64,000 nucleotides of DNA from Calliopsis andreniformis (GCF_051401765.1 NC_135068.1:1674001-1738000); one strand, 5' to 3'; shown: positions 38,173 through 52,451, numbered from the stretch's first letter. Notes: generated by a model from the letters alone, not told the origin. Made by a program: numbers and translations.

Positions 38173-38338
38173 CCATTACTTTCGCACTGGTTGCAATTAT
38201 TCCTTTTATACGATGGGAAATCTGTTGTATTTATATCGTATTTTATGCTTCTGGCGTTGACTTCTAAGGCCCTAACTATTCGATCTGATAGAGCAGCGCC
38301 CTAGAGTGAAGCCTAGCTTGCCCGGAACGTAGAAATGA
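38173..38338 (+). repeat. Type D monomer (reference copy, 166 bp)
   Basis: Type D reads ACTTTCGCACTGGTTGCAAT, TATTCCTTTTATACGATGGG and AAATCTGTTGTATTTATAT. It takes the place of C after a B unit, giving A-B-D trimers; the sequence 37344-38338 runs A-B-C-A-B-D. The last two thirds of D are close to C, so D and C are probably sister lineages that differ mainly in the first ~65 bp. Confidence 0.88.
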
Positions 38339-38517
38339 CCATTACAATGACATCCGTTGCATTTGCTCCTGTCATACGATCGCAAACCTGTTGTATTTAT
38401 TTTGTATTTTAATCATGTGGCGAAAACGTCTAAGGCCCAATCTCATGAATCTGGTGAAGCAACGCCCTTGGTTGTAGCCTAGGATTCCCGGAATGTTGAA
38501 ATGACCTTCACGTTCAT

Positions 38518-38531
38518 ACTGGTAGCAATTA
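38518..38531. other. Crossover tract joining the two 18-kb blocks
   Basis: ACTGGTAGCAATTA is common to the two parental sequences. To the left the sequence is that of HOR-3 (T at 38517, as at 56599); to the right it follows 16632 onward (TTCCTCTTATACGATCG) and not the HOR-3 continuation CACCTCTTACACGATTG. The exchange point is therefore confined to 14 bp. Confidence 0.9.
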
Positions 38532-41500
38532 TTCCTCTTATACGATCGAAAATCTGCTGTATTTATATTGTATTTTTTGCTCCTGGCGTTGACTTCTAAG
38601 GCCCTAACTCTTCGATCTGGAGGAGCAACGCCGTAGAGTGAAGGCTAGGTTGCCCGGAATGTAGAAATGGCCATTACTTTCACACTGATGGCAAATATTC
38701 CTTTTATTCAATTGAAAAACTGTTGAATTTATATTGTATTTTACGCATCTGGCGTTGACTTCTAAGGCCCTAGCTATTCGAACTGGTTGTGCAACGCCCT
38801 AGAGTGAAGCCTAGCCTGCCCGGAACGTAGAAGTGACCATTACTTTGACAGCGATTGCATCTGCTCCTGTCATACGTTCGCATACCTGTTGTATTTGTTT
38901 TGTATTTTAATCATGTGGCGACGATTTCTATGGCCCAAACTCATCCGTCTGGTGAAGCAGCGCCCTTGGTTAAAGCCTAGGTTTCCCAGAACGTTGAAAT
39001 GAACTTTACATTCATACTGGTAGCAATTATTCGTCTTATACGACTGAAAATCTGCTTTATTTATATTGTATTTCATGCTCCTGGCGTTGACTTCTAAGGC
39101 ACTAACTCTTCGATCTGGTGGAGCAACGCCGCAGAGTGAAGGCTAGGTTGCCAGGAATGTAGAAATGGCCATTACTTTCACACTGATGGCAATTACTCCT
39201 TTTATTGAATTGAAAATCTGCTTTATTTATATTGTATTTCATGCTCCTGGCGTTGACTTCTAAGGCACTAACTCTTCTATCTGGTGAAGCAACGCCCTAG
39301 AGTGAAGCCTAGGTTGCCCGGCACGTAAAAATATCCATTCCTTTCACACTGGATGGAATTATTCCTGTTATACGATGGAAAAACTGTTGTATTTATATTA
39401 TATCTTATGATTCTGGCGTTGACTTCTAAGGCCCTAACTATTCACTCTGGAGGAGCTACGCCCTAGAGAGAAGACTATGTTGGCCGGAACGTAGAAATGT
39501 CTATTACTTTCACACTGGTTGCAATTACTCCATTTATACGATGGAAAAACTGATGTATTTATATTGTATTTTACGCATCTGGCGTTGACTTCTAAGGCAT
39601 TAACTCATCGATCTGGTGGAGCAATGCATCAGAGTGCAGTCTGGGATGTCCGGAAAGTTGAAATGACCTTTAGCTTGTCACTCGTTGCATCTGTTCCTGT
39701 CATACGTTCGCAAACCTGCTGTATTTATATTGTATTTGAATATTCTGGCCTTTATTTCTAAGGCCCAAACTCATCCATCTAGTGATCCAACGCCCTAGAG
39801 TGAGGCCTAGGTTACCCGGAACGTTGAAATGACCTTTACGTTCACACTGGCAGCAATTATTCCTTTTATACGATTGGAAATCTGTTGTATTTATATTGTA
39901 TTTTATGCTTCTGGCGTTGACCTCTAAGGCCCTAACTATTCGATCTGGTGGAACAACGCCCAAGGTCGAAGCCTGGGTTGCCCGGACCGCTGAAATGACC
40001 TTTATGTTCACACTGGTAGCAGTTATTCCTCTTACACGATTGAAAATCTGCTGTATTTGTATTGTATTTTAATCCTCTGGCGTTGATTTCTAAGGTCCAA
40101 ACACATCCACCTGGTGACGCAACGCCCTAGAGTGAAGCCTAGGTTGCCCGGAACGTAGAAATGACCATTACTTTCGCACTGGTTGCAATTATTCCTTTTA
40201 TACGATGGGAAATCTGTTGTATTTGTATTGTATTTAATGCTTCTGGCGATGACTTCTAAGGCCCTTACTATTCGATCTGGTGGAGCAACGACCTAGAGTG
40301 AAGCCTAGCTTGCCTGGAGCGTAGAAATGGCCAGTACTTTGACTTCCGTTGCATCTGCTCCTGTCATAGGTTGACAATCCTGTTGTGTTTATTTTGTGGT
40401 TTAATTATGTGGCGATGACTTCTAAGGCCCAAACTCATCCATCTGGTGAAGCAACGCCCTTGGTTGAAGCCTGGGTTTCCCGGAACGTTGAAATGACCTT
40501 TACGTTCACACTGGTAGCATTTATTCCTCTTATACGATTGAAAATATTCTGTGTTTATATTGTATTTTATGCTCCTAGCGTTGACTTCTAAGGCCCTAAC
40601 TCTTCGATCTGTAGGATCAACGCCCTAGAGTGAAACCTAGCTTGCCCGGAACGTAGAAATGACCATTACTTTCGCACTGGTTGCAATTACACCTTTTATT
40701 CAATTGAAAAACTGTTGAATTTATATTGTATTTTATGCTTCTGGCGTTGACTTCTAAGGCCCTAACTATTCGATCTGGTGGAACAACGCCCTAGAGTGAA
40801 GCCTAGCCTGCCCGGAACGTAGAAATGGCCATTTATTTGACATCCATTGCATCTGCTCCTGTCATACGTTCGCATACCTGATGTATTTATTTTGTATTTT
40901 AATCATGTGGCGATGTTTTCTAAGGCTCAAACTCATCCATCTGGTGAAGCAACGCACTTGGTTGAACCCTAGGTTTCGCAGGGCGTTGAAATGACCTTTA
41001 CGTTCACACTGGTGGCAATTATTCCTCTTATACGATTGAAAATCTGCTGTACTTATATTGTATTTTAATCCTCTGGCGTTGATTTCTAATGTTCAAATCA
41101 TCCACCTGGTGAGGCAACACCCTAGAGTGAAGCCTAGGTTGGCCGGAACGTAGAAATGACCATTACTATCGCACTGGTTGCAAGTATTCCTTTTACACGA
41201 TGGGAAATCTGTGGCATTTATATTGTATATTATGCTTCTGGCGTTGACTTCTAAGGGCCTAACTATACGATCTGGTGGAGCAGCGCCTTAGAGTGAAGCC
41301 TAGCTTGCCCGGAACGTAGAAATGTCCATTACTTTGACATCCATTGCATCTGTTCCTGTCATACGTTCGCAAACCTGATGCATTTATTTTGCATTTTAAT
41401 CATGTGGCGATGATTTCTAAGGCCCAAACTCAACCATCTGGTGAAGCAACGCCCTTGGCTGAAGCCTAGGTTTCCCAGAACGCTGAAATGACCTTCACGT

Positions 41501-41980
41501 TCACTCTGGTAGCAATTATTCCTCTTATACGATTGAAAATCTGCTGTATTTATATTGTATTTTAAACTTCTGGCGTTGATTTCTAAGGTTCAAATCATCC
41601 ACCTGGTGAGACAACGCCCTAGAGCGAAGCCTAGGTTGCCCGGATCGTAGAAATGACCATTACTTTCGCACTGGTTGCAAGTATTCCTTTTACACGATGG
41701 GAAATCTGTGGTATTTATATTGTATTTTATGCTTCTGGCGTTGACTTCTAAGGGCCTAACTATTCGATCTTGTGGAGCAGCGCCCTAGAGTGAAGCCTAG
41801 CTTGCCCGGAACGTAGAAATGACCATTACATTGACATCCGTTGCATCTGCTCATGTCTTACGTTCGCATACCTATTGTATTTATTTTGTATTTTAATCAT
41901 GTGGCGATGATTTCTATGGCCCAAACTCATCCATCTGGTGAAGCAACGCCCTTGGTTGAAGCCTAGGTTTCCCAGAACGT
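38518..41980 (+). repeat. HOR-2 copy 2, leading segment
   Basis: Counterpart of 16618-20080, including the divergent monomers (39335-39750) and the hybrid monomer (39169-39334). One located difference is A at 41378 for T at 19478. Confidence 0.9.
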
Positions 41981-44900
41981 TGAAATGACCATTACATTCA
42001 TACTGGTAGCAATTATTCCTCTTATACGACTGAAAATCTGCTTTATTTATATTGTATTTTATGCTCCTGGCGTTGACTTCTAAGGCACTAAATCTTCGAT
42101 CTGGAGGAGCAACGCCGTAGAGTGAGGGCCATGTTGCCCGGAATGTAGAAATGGCCATTACTTTCACACTGATGGCAATTACACCTTTTATTCAATTGAA
42201 AGACTGTTGAATTTATATTGTATTTTATGCTTCTGGCGTTGAGTTCTAAGGCCCTAACTATTCGATCTGGTGGAACAACGCCCTAGAGCGAAGCCTAGCC
42301 TGCCCGAGACGTAGAAATGGCCATTACTTTGACATCCATTGCATCTGCTCCTGTCATACGTTCGCAAACCTGATGTATTTATTTTGCATTTTAATCATGT
42401 GGCGATGATATCTAAGGCCCAACTCATACATCTGGTGAAGCAACGCCCATGGCTGAAGCCTAGGTTTCCCAGAACGCTGAAATGACCTTTACGTTCACAC
42501 TGGTAACAATTATTCCTCTTATACGATTGAAAATCTGCTGTATTTATATTGTATTTTAAACTTCTGGCGTTGATTTCTAAGGTTCAAATCATCCACCTGG
42601 TGAGGCAACGCCCTAGAGTGAAGCCTAGGTTGGCCGGAACGTAGAAATGACCATTACTTTCGCACTGGTTGCAAGTATTCCTTTTACACGATGGGAAATC
42701 TGTGGCATTTGTATTGTATTTTATGCTTCTGGCGTTGACTTCTAAGGGCCTAACTATACGATCTGGTGGAGCAGCGCCTTAGAGTGAAGCCTAGCTTGCC
42801 CGGAACGTAGAAATGACAATTACATTGACATCCGTTGCATCTGCTCCTGTTATACGTTTGCATACCTATTATATTTATTTTGTATTTTAATCATGTGGCG
42901 ATGATTTCTATGGCCCAAACTCATCCATCTGGTGAAGCAACGCCCTTGGTTGAAGCCTAGGTTTCCCAGAACGTTGAAATGACCTTTACATTCATACTGG
43001 TAGCAATTATTACTCTCATACGATTGAAAATCTGCTGTATTTATATTGTATTTTATGCTCCTGGCGTTGACTTCTAAGGCCCTAACTCTTCGATCTGGTG
43101 GAGCAACGCCGTAGAGTGAAGGCTAGGTTGCCCGGAATGCAGAAATGCCCATTACTTTCACACTGATGGCAATTGCTCCTTTTATTCAATTGAAAAACTG
43201 TTTAATTTATATTGTATTTTATGCTTCTGGCGTTGACTTCTTAGACCCTAACTATTCGATCTGGTGGTGCAACGCTCTAGAGTGAAGCCTTTGGTTGCCT
43301 GGAACGTATAAATGACCATTCCTTTCGCACTGGTTGCAATTATTCATTTTATACGATGGGAAATCTGTTGTATTTAAATTGTATTTTATGCTTCTGGCGT
43401 TGACTTCTAAGGCCCTAACTATCCGATCTGGTGGAGCAACGCCCTAGAGTGAAGCCCAGGTCACCCGGAACGTAGAAATGGCCATTACTTTCACACTCAT
43501 GGCACTTACTGCTTTTATAGAATTGAAAAACTGTTGAATTTATATTGTATTTCATGCTTCTGGCGTTGACTTCTGAGGCCCTAACTATTCGATCTGGTGA
43601 TGCAACGTTCTAGAGTGAAGCCTTGGTTGCCCGAAACGTTGAAATGACCATTACTTTGACATCCGTTGCGTCTGCTCCTGTCATGCGATCGCAAACCTGT
43701 TGTATCTATTTTGTAGTTTAATCATGTGGCGATGACTTCTAAGGCCCAATCTCATGAATCTGGTGAAGCAACGCCCTTGGTTGAAGCCTAGGATTCCCGG
43801 AATGTTGAAATGACCTTCACGTTCACACTGGTAGCAATTATTCCTCTTATACGATTGAAAATCTGCTGTATTTATATTGTACATTATGCTCCTGGCGTTG
43901 ACTGCTAAGGCCCTAACTCTTCGATCTGGTGGAGCAACGCCGCAGAGTGAAGGCTAGGTTGCCCGGAATGTAGAAATGCCCAGTACTTTCACACTGATGG
44001 CAATTGCTCCTTTTATTCAATTGAAAAACTGTTTAATTTATATTGTATTTTATGCTTCTGGCGTTGACTTCTTAGACCCTAACTATTCGATCTGGTGGTG
44101 CAACGCCCTAGAGTGAAGCCTTTGGTTGCCCGGAACGTAGAATTGGCCATTACTTTCACACTCATGGCACTTACTGCTTTTATAGAATTGAAAAACTGTT
44201 GAATTTATATTGTATTTCATGCTTCTGGCGTTGACTTCTAAGGCCCTAACTATTCGATCTGGTGATGCAACGTTCTAGAGTGAAGCCTTGGTTGCCCGGA
44301 ACGTTGAAATGACCATTACTTTGACATCCGTTGCATCTGCTCCTGTCATGCGATAGCAAACCTGTTGTATCTATTTTGTAGTTTAATCATGTGGCGATGA
44401 CTTCTAAGGCCCAATCTCATGAATCTGGTGAAGCAACGCCCTTGGTTGAAGCCTAGGATTCCCGGAATGTTGAAATGACCTTCACGTTCACACTGGTAGC
44501 AATTACACCTCTTACACGATTGAAAATCTGCTGTATTTATATTGTACATTATGCTCCTGGCGTTGACTGCTAAGGCCCTAACTCTTCGATCTGGTGGAGC
44601 AACGCCGCAGAGTGAAGGCTAGGTTGCCCGGAATGTAGAAATGCCCAGTACTTTCACACTGATGGCAATTGCTCCTTTTATTCAATTGAAAAACTGTTTA
44701 ATTTATATTGTACTTTATGCTTCTGGCGTTGACTTCTTAGACCCTAACTATTCGATCTGGTGGTGCAACGCTCTAGAGTGAAGCCTTTGGTTGCCCGGAA
44801 CGTATAAATGACCATTCCTTTCGCACTGGTTGCAATTACTCCTTTTATACGATGGGAAATCTGTTGTATTTATATTGTATTTTATGCTTCTGGCGTTGAC

Positions 44901-45798
44901 TTCTAAGGCCCTAACTATTCGATCTGATGGAGCAACGCCGTAGAGTGAAGGCTAGCTTGCCCGGAATGCAGAAATGACCATTACTTTCACACTGATGGCA
45001 ATTACTCCTTTTATTCAATTGAAAAACTGTTGAATTTATATTGTATTTTATGATTCTGGTGTTGAGTTCTAAGGCCGTAAATATTCGATCCGGTGGAACA
45101 ACGCCTAGAGTGAAGCCTAGCTTGCCAGGAATGTAGAAATGGCCATTACTTTGACATCCATTGCATCTGTTCCTGTCATACGTTCGCAAACCTGTTGTAT
45201 TTACTATGTGTTTTAATCATGTGGCGCTGATTTCTAAGGCCCAAACTCAGCCATCTGGTGAACCATCGCCCTCGGTTGAAACCTGGGCTGCCCGGAACGT
45301 TGAAATGACCTTTACGTTCACACTGGTAGCAATTATTCCTCTTATACGATTGAAAATCTGCTGTATTTATATTGTATTTTTTGCTCCTGACGTTTACTTC
45401 TAAGGCCCTAACTCTTCGATCTGGAGGAGCGACGCCCTAGAGTGAAGGCTAGGTTGCCCGGAATGTAGAAATGGCCATTACTTTCACACTGATGGCAAGT
45501 ACTACGTTTATTCAATTGAAAAACTGTTGAATTTATATTGTATTTTATGCTTCTGGCGTCGACTTCTAAGGCCCTTACTATTCGATCTGGTGATGCAACG
45601 TTCTAGAGTGAAGCCTTGGTTGCCCGGAATGTAGAAATGATCATCACTTTGACATCCGTTGCATCTGCTCCCGTCATGCGATCGCAAACCTGTTGTATTT
45701 ATTTTGTATTTTAATCATGTGGCGATGATTTCTATGGCCCAAACTCAGCCATCTGGTGAAGCAACGCCCTTGGTTGAAGCCTGGGTTGCCCGGAACGC
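41981..45798 (+). repeat. HOR-2 copy 2, single version of the 3818-bp segment
   Basis: Corresponds to both 20081-23898 and 23899-27716. After 45798 it runs straight into CTTTACGATCACACTGG, the same continuation as at 27717, which shows that a single copy is a complete and self-consistent arrangement. It contains the doubled 4-monomer unit at 43466-44795. Confidence 0.93.
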
Positions 45799-48700
45799 TG
45801 AAATGACCTTTACGATCACACTGGTAGCAATTATTCCTCTTATACGATTGAAAATCTGCTGTATTTATATTATATTTTTTGCTCCGAGCGTTTACTTCTA
45901 AGGCCCTAACTCTTCGATCTGGAGAAGCAACGCCGCAGAGTGAAGGCTAGGTTGCCCGGAATGTAGAAATGCCCAGTACTTTTACACTGATGGCAATTGC
46001 TCCTTTTATTCAATTGAAAAACTGTTTAATTTATATTGTATTTTATGCTTCTCGCGTTGACTTCTTAGACCCTAACTATTCGATCTGGTGGTGCAACGCT
46101 CTAGAGTGAAGCCTTTGGTTGCCCGGAACGTATAAATGACCATTCCTTTCGCACTGGTTGCAATTATTCATTTTATACGATGGGAAATCTGTTGTATTTA
46201 AATTGTATTTTATGCTTCTGGCGTTGACTTCTAAGGCCCTAACTATCCGATCTGGTGGAGCAACGCCCTAGAGTGAAGCCCAGGTTACCCGGAACGTAGA
46301 AATGGCCATTACTTTCACACTCATGGCACTTACTGCTATTATAGAATTGAAAAACTGTTGAATTTATATTGTATTTCATGCTTCTGGCGTTGACTTCTAA
46401 GGCCCTAACTATTCGATCTGGTGATGCAACGTTCTAGAGTGAAGCCTTGGTTGCCCGGAACGTTGAAATGACCATTACTTTGACATCCGTTGCATCTGCT
46501 CCTGTCATGCGATCGCAAACCTGTTGTATCTATTTTGTAGTTTAATCATGTGGCGATGACTTCTAAGGCCCAATCTCATGAATCTGGTGAAGCAACGCCC
46601 TTGGTTGAAGCCTAGGATTCCCGGAATGTTGAAATGACCTTCACGTTCACACTGGTAGCAATTACACCTCATACACGATTGAAAATCTGCTGTATTTATA
46701 TTGTACATTATGCTCCTGGCGTTGACTGCTAAGGCCCTAACTCTTCGATCTGGTGGAGCAACGCCGCAGAGTGAAGGCTAGGTTGCCCGGAATGTAGAAA
46801 TGCCCAGTACTTTCACACTGATGGCAATTGCTCCTTTTATTCAATTGAAAAACTGTTTAATTTATATTGTACTTTATGCTTCTGGCGTTGACTTCTTAGA
46901 CCCTAACTATTCGATCTGGTGGAGCAACGCCGTAGAGTGAAGGCTAGCTTGCCCGGAAAGCAGAAATGACCATTACTTTCACACTGATGGCAATTACTCC
47001 TTTTATTCAATTGAAAAACTGTTGAATTTATATTGTATTTTATGATTCTGGTGTTGAGTTCTAAGGCCGTAAATATTCGATCCGGTGGAACAACGCCTAG
47101 AGTGAAGCCTAGCTTGCCAGGATTGTAGAAATGGCCATTACTTTGACATCCATTGCATCTGTTCCTGTCATACGTTCGCAAACCTGTTGTATTTACTATG
47201 TATTTTAATCATGTGGCGATGATTTCTATGGCCCAAACTCAGCCATCTGGTGAAGCAACGCCCTTGGTTGAAGCCTGGGTTGCCCGGAACGCTGAAATGA
47301 CCTTTACGATCACACTGGTAGCAATTATTCCTCTTATACGATTGAAAATCTGCTGTATTTATATTATATTTTTTGCTCCGGGCGTTTACTTCTAAGGTCC
47401 TAACTCTTCGATCTGGAGAAGCAACGCCGTAGAGTGAAGGCTAGGTTGCCCGGAATGTAGAAGTGCCCAGTACTTTTACACTGATGGCAATTACTAGTTT
47501 AGTCAATTGAAAAACTGTTGAATTTATATTGTATTTTATGCTTCTGGCGTTGACTTCTAAGGCCCTAACTATTCGATTTGGTGATGCAACGTTCTAGAGT
47601 GAAGCCTTGGTTGCCCGGAACGTTGAAATGACCATTACTTTGACATCCGTTGCATCTGCTCCTGTCATGCGATCGCAAACCTGTTGTATCTATTTTGTAG
47701 TTTAATCATGTGGCGATGACTTCTAAGGCCCAATCTCATGAATCTGGTGAAGCAACGCCCTTGGTTGATGCCTAGGATTCCCGGAACATTGAAATGACCT
47801 TTACGTTCACACTGGTTGCAATTACTCCTTTTATACGATGGGAAATCTGTTGTATTTATATTGTATTTTATGCTTCTGGCGTTGACTTCTAAGGCCCTAA
47901 CTCTTCAATCTGGAGGACCAACGCCGTAGAGTGAATGCTATGTTGCCCGGAATGTAGAAATGGCCATTACTTTCACACTGATGGCAATTACTCTTTTTAT
48001 TCAATTGAAAAACTGTTGAATTTATATTGTATTTTATGCATCTGGCGTTGTCTTCTAAGGCCCTAACTATTCGATCTGGTGGAGCAGCGCCCTAGAGTGA
48101 AGCCTAGCTTGCCCGGAACGTAGAAGTGACCATTACTTTGACATCCGTTGCATCTGCTCCTGTCATACTTTCGCAAACCTGATGTATTTATTTTGCATTT
48201 TAATCATGTGGCGATGATTTCTAAGGCCCAAACTCATCCATCTGGTGAAGCAACGCCCTTGGTTGAAGCCTAGGTTTCCCGGAACGTTGAAATGACCTTT
48301 ACGTTCGCACCGATAGCAACTACTCCCCTTATACGATTGAAAATCTGCTGTATTTATATTGTATATTTTGCTCCTGGCGCTTACTTCTAAAGCCCTAACT
48401 CTTCGATGTGGAGGAACAACGCCCTAGAGTGAAGGCTAGGTTGCCCGTAATGTAGAAAGGGCCAGTACTTTCACACTGATGGCAATTGCTCCTTTTATTC
48501 AATTGAAAAACTGTTGAATTTATATTGTATTTTATGCTTCTGGCGTTGACTTCTTAGACCCTAACTAGTCGATCTGATGGAGCAGCGCCGTAGAATGAAG
48601 GCTAGGTTGCCCGGGATGTAGAAATGCCCAGTACTTTCGCACTGATGGCAATTGCTCCTTTTATTCAATTGAAAAACTGTTGAATTTATATTGTATTTTA

Positions 48701-51700
48701 TGCTTCTGGCGTTGACTTCTTAGACCCTAACTATTCGATCTGGTGGAGCAACGCCCTAGAGTGAAGCGCAGGTTACCCGGAACGTAGAAATGGCCATTAC
48801 TTTTACATCCATTGCATCTGCTCCTGACATACGTTCGCACACCTGTTGTATTTATTTTGTATTTTAATCATGTGGCGCTGATTTCTAAGGCCCAAACTCA
48901 TGCATCTGGTGAAGCAACGCCCTTGCTTGAAGCCTAGGATTCCCGTAACGTTGAAATGACCTTTACGTTCACACTGGTAGCAATTACTCCTCTTATACGA
49001 TTGAAAATCTGCTGTATTTATACTGTATTTTTTGCTCCTGGCCTTTACTTCAATGGCCCTAACTCTTCGATCTGGAGGAGCAACGCCCTAGAGTGAAGCC
49101 TAGCTTGCCAGGAATGTAGAAATGGCCATTACCTTGACATCCATTGCATCTGCTCCTGTCATACGTTCGCATACCTGTTTTATTTATTTTGTATTTTAAT
49201 CCTCTGGCATTGATTTCTAAGGTTCAAATCATCCACCTGGTGAGGCAACGCCCTAGAGTGAAGCCTCGGTTGGCCGGGACGTAGAAGCGACCAATACATT
49301 GACAACCGTTGCATCTGCTCCTGTCATACATTCGCAAACCTGATGTATTTAGTTTGTATTTTAATCATGTGGCGATGATTTCTAAGGCCCAAACTCATCC
49401 ATCTGGTGAAGCAACGCCCTTGGTTGAAGTCTAGGATTCCCGGAACGTTGAAATGACCTTCACGTTCACACTGTTAGCAATTATTCCTCTTATACGATTG
49501 AAAATCTGCTGTGTTTATATTGTATATTATGCTTCTGGGGTTGACTTCTAAGGCCCCAACTCTTCGATCTGTAGGACCAACGCCGTAGAGTGAAGGCTAT
49601 GTTGCCCGGAATGTAGAAATGGCCATTACTTTCACACTGATGGCAACTACTCCTTTTATTCAATTGAAAAACTGTTGAATTTATATTGCATTTAATGCTT
49701 CTGGCATTGAGTTCTAAGGCCCTAACTATTCGATCTGGTGGAACACGCCATAGAGCGAAGCCTAGCTCGCCTGGAACGTAGAAATGGCCATTACCTTGAC
49801 ATCCATTGCATCTGATCCTGTCATACGTTCGCATACCTGTTGCATTTATTTTGTATTTTAATCTTGTGGCGATGATTTCTACGGCCCAAACTCATCCATC
49901 TGGTGCAGCAACGCCCTTGGTTGAAGCCTGGGTTGCCCGGAACGTTGAAATGACCTTTACGTTCACACTGGTAACATTTATTCCTCTTACACGATTGAAA
50001 ATCTACTGTATTTATATTGTATTTATTCCTCTGGCGTTGATTTCTAAGGTTCAAATCATCCACCTAGTGAGGCAACGCCCTAGAGTGAAGCCTAGGTTGA
50101 CCGGAACGTAGAAATGACCATTACTTTCGCACTGGTTGCAATTATTCCTTTTATACGATGGGAAATCTGTTGTATGTATATTGTATTTTATGCTTCTGGC
50201 GTTGTCTTCTAAGGCCCTAACTATTCGAACTGGTGGAGCAGCGCCCCAGAGTGAACCCTAGCTGGCCCGGAACGTAGAAGTGACCATTACTTTGACATCC
50301 GTTGCATCTGCTCCTGTCATACGTTCGCAAACCTGATGTATTTATTTTGCATTTTAATCATGTGGCGATGATTTCTAAGGCCCAAACTCAACCATCTGGT
50401 GAAGCAACACCCTTGGCTGAAGCCTAGGTTTCCCAGAACGCTGAAATGACCTTTACGTTCACGCTGGTAGCAATTATTCCTCTTATACGATTGAAAATCT
50501 GCTGTATTTATATTGTATTTTAAACTTCTGGCATTGATTTCTAAGGTTCAAATCATCCACCTGGTGAGACAACGCCCTAGAGGGAAGCCTAGGTTGCCCG
50601 GATCGTAGAAATGACCATTACATTCGCACTGGTTGCAAGTATTCCTTTTACACGATGGGAAATCTGTGGCATTTATATTGTATTTTATGCTTCTGGCGTT
50701 GACTTCTAAGGGCCTAACTATTCGATCTTCTGGAGCAGCGCCCTAGAGTGAAGCCTAGCTTGCCCGGAACGTACAAATGACCATTACATTGACATCCGTT
50801 GCATCTGCTCCTGTCTTACGTTCGCATACCTATTGTATTTATTTTGTATTTTAATCATGTGGCGATGATTTCTATGGCCCAAACTCATCCATCTGGTGAA
50901 GCAACGCCCTTGGTTGAAGCCTAGGTTTCCCAGAACGTTGAAATGACCTTTACATTCATACTCGTAGCAATTATTCCTCTTATACGACTGAAAATCTGCT
51001 TTATTCATATTGTATTTTATGCTCCTGGCGTTGACTTCTAAGGCACTAAATCTTCGATCTGGAGGAGCAACGCCGTAGAGTGAGGGCCATGTTGCCCGGA
51101 ATGTAGAAATGGCCATTACTTTCACACTGATGGCAATTACACCTTTTATTCAATTGAAAGACTGTTGAATTTATATTGTATTTTATGCTTCTGGCGTTGA
51201 GTTCTAAGGCCCTAACTATTCGATCTGGTGGAACAACGCCCTAGAGCGAAGCCTAGCCTGCCCGGAACGTAGAAATGGCCATTACTTTGACATCCATTGC
51301 ATCTGCTCCTGTCATACGTTCGCAAACCTGATGTATTTATTTTGCATTTTAATCATGTGGCGATGATATCTAAGGCCCAAACTCATACATCTGGTGAAGC
51401 AACGCCCTTGGCTGAAGCCTAGGTTTCCCAGAACGCTGAAATGACCTTTACGTTCACACTGGTAACAATTATTCCTCTTATACGATTGAAAATCTGCTGT
51501 ATTTAGATTGTATTTTAATCCTCTGGCATTGATTTCTAAGGTTCAAATCATCCACCTGGTGAGGCAAAGCCATAGAGTGAAGCCTAGGTTGGCCGGAACG
51601 TAGAAATGACCATTACCTTCGCACTGGTTGCAATTATTCCTTTTATACGATGGGAAATCTGTTGTACTTATATTGTATTGTATGCTTCTGGCGTTGAGGT

Positions 51701-52451
51701 CTAAGGCCCTAACTATTCGATCTGGTGGAACAACGCCCTAGAGCGAAGCCTAGCTTGCCCGGAACGTAGAAATGGCCATTACCTTGACATCCATTGCATC
51801 TGATCCTGTCATACGTTCGCATACCTGTTGCGTTTATTTTGTATTTTAATCATGTGGCGATGATTTCTACGGCCCAAACTCATCAATCTGGTGAGGCAAC
51901 GCACTCGGTTGAAACCTAGGTGGTCCGGAACGTTGAAATGACCTTTACGTTCACACTGGTAGCAATTATTCCTCTTATACGATTGAAAATCTGCTGTATT
52001 TATATTGTATTTTAATCATCTGGTGTTGATTTCTAAGGTTCAAATCATCCACCTGGTGAGGCAACACCCTAGAGTGAGGCCTAGGTTGCCCGGAACGTAG
52101 AAATGACCATTACTTTCGCACTGGTTGCAAATATTCCTCTTATACGATGGGAAATCTGTTGTATTTATATCGTATTTTATGCTTCTGTCGTTGACTTCTA
52201 AGGCCCTAACTATTCGATCTGATGGAGCAGCGCCCTAGAGTGAAGCCTAGCTTGCCCGGAACGTAGAAATGACCATTACAATGACATCCGTTGCATTTGC
52301 TCCTGTCATACGATCGCAAACCTGTTGTATTTATTTTGTATTTTAATCATGTGGCGAAAACTTCTAAGGCCCAATCTCATGAATCTGGTGAAGCAACGCC
52401 CTTGGTTGTAGCCTAGGATTCCCGGAATGTTGAAATGACCTTCACGTTCAT
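45799..52451 (+). repeat. HOR-2 copy 2, central segment
   Basis: Counterpart of 27717-34369 at an offset of 18,082 bp. No structural difference from copy 1 was seen. Confidence 0.9.

Larger units (their letters stand above)
16618..38517 (+). repeat. HOR-2 copy 1 (21,900 bp including a nested 3818-bp duplication)
   Basis: From 16618 the sequence is repeated at 38518 and onward, offset 21,900 bp up to 23898. From 27717 the offset is 18,082 bp, because this copy carries an extra 3818-bp tandem repeat (20081-23898 / 23899-27716). Without it the unit is 18,082 bp, about 109 monomers. Differences from copy 2 are rare; two that I located are T at 19478 (A at 41378) and T at 23175 (C at 45075). The block is a mosaic of shorter repeats, including a doubled 4-monomer unit and, at its end, the first HOR-3 unit. 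Confidence 0.95.
34370..38517 (+). repeat. HOR-3 unit a (4148 bp, 25 monomers), in HOR-2 copy 1
   Basis: The last 4148 bp of the HOR-2 block is a HOR-3 unit. The stretch just before it (34192-34369) resembles its own end (38340-38517) at 4148 bp, including the rare GGCGAAAAC at 34271 and 38419. It is followed here by a jump to the start of HOR-2 copy 2, whereas its twin at 52452-56599 is followed by further HOR-3 units. Confidence 0.9.
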
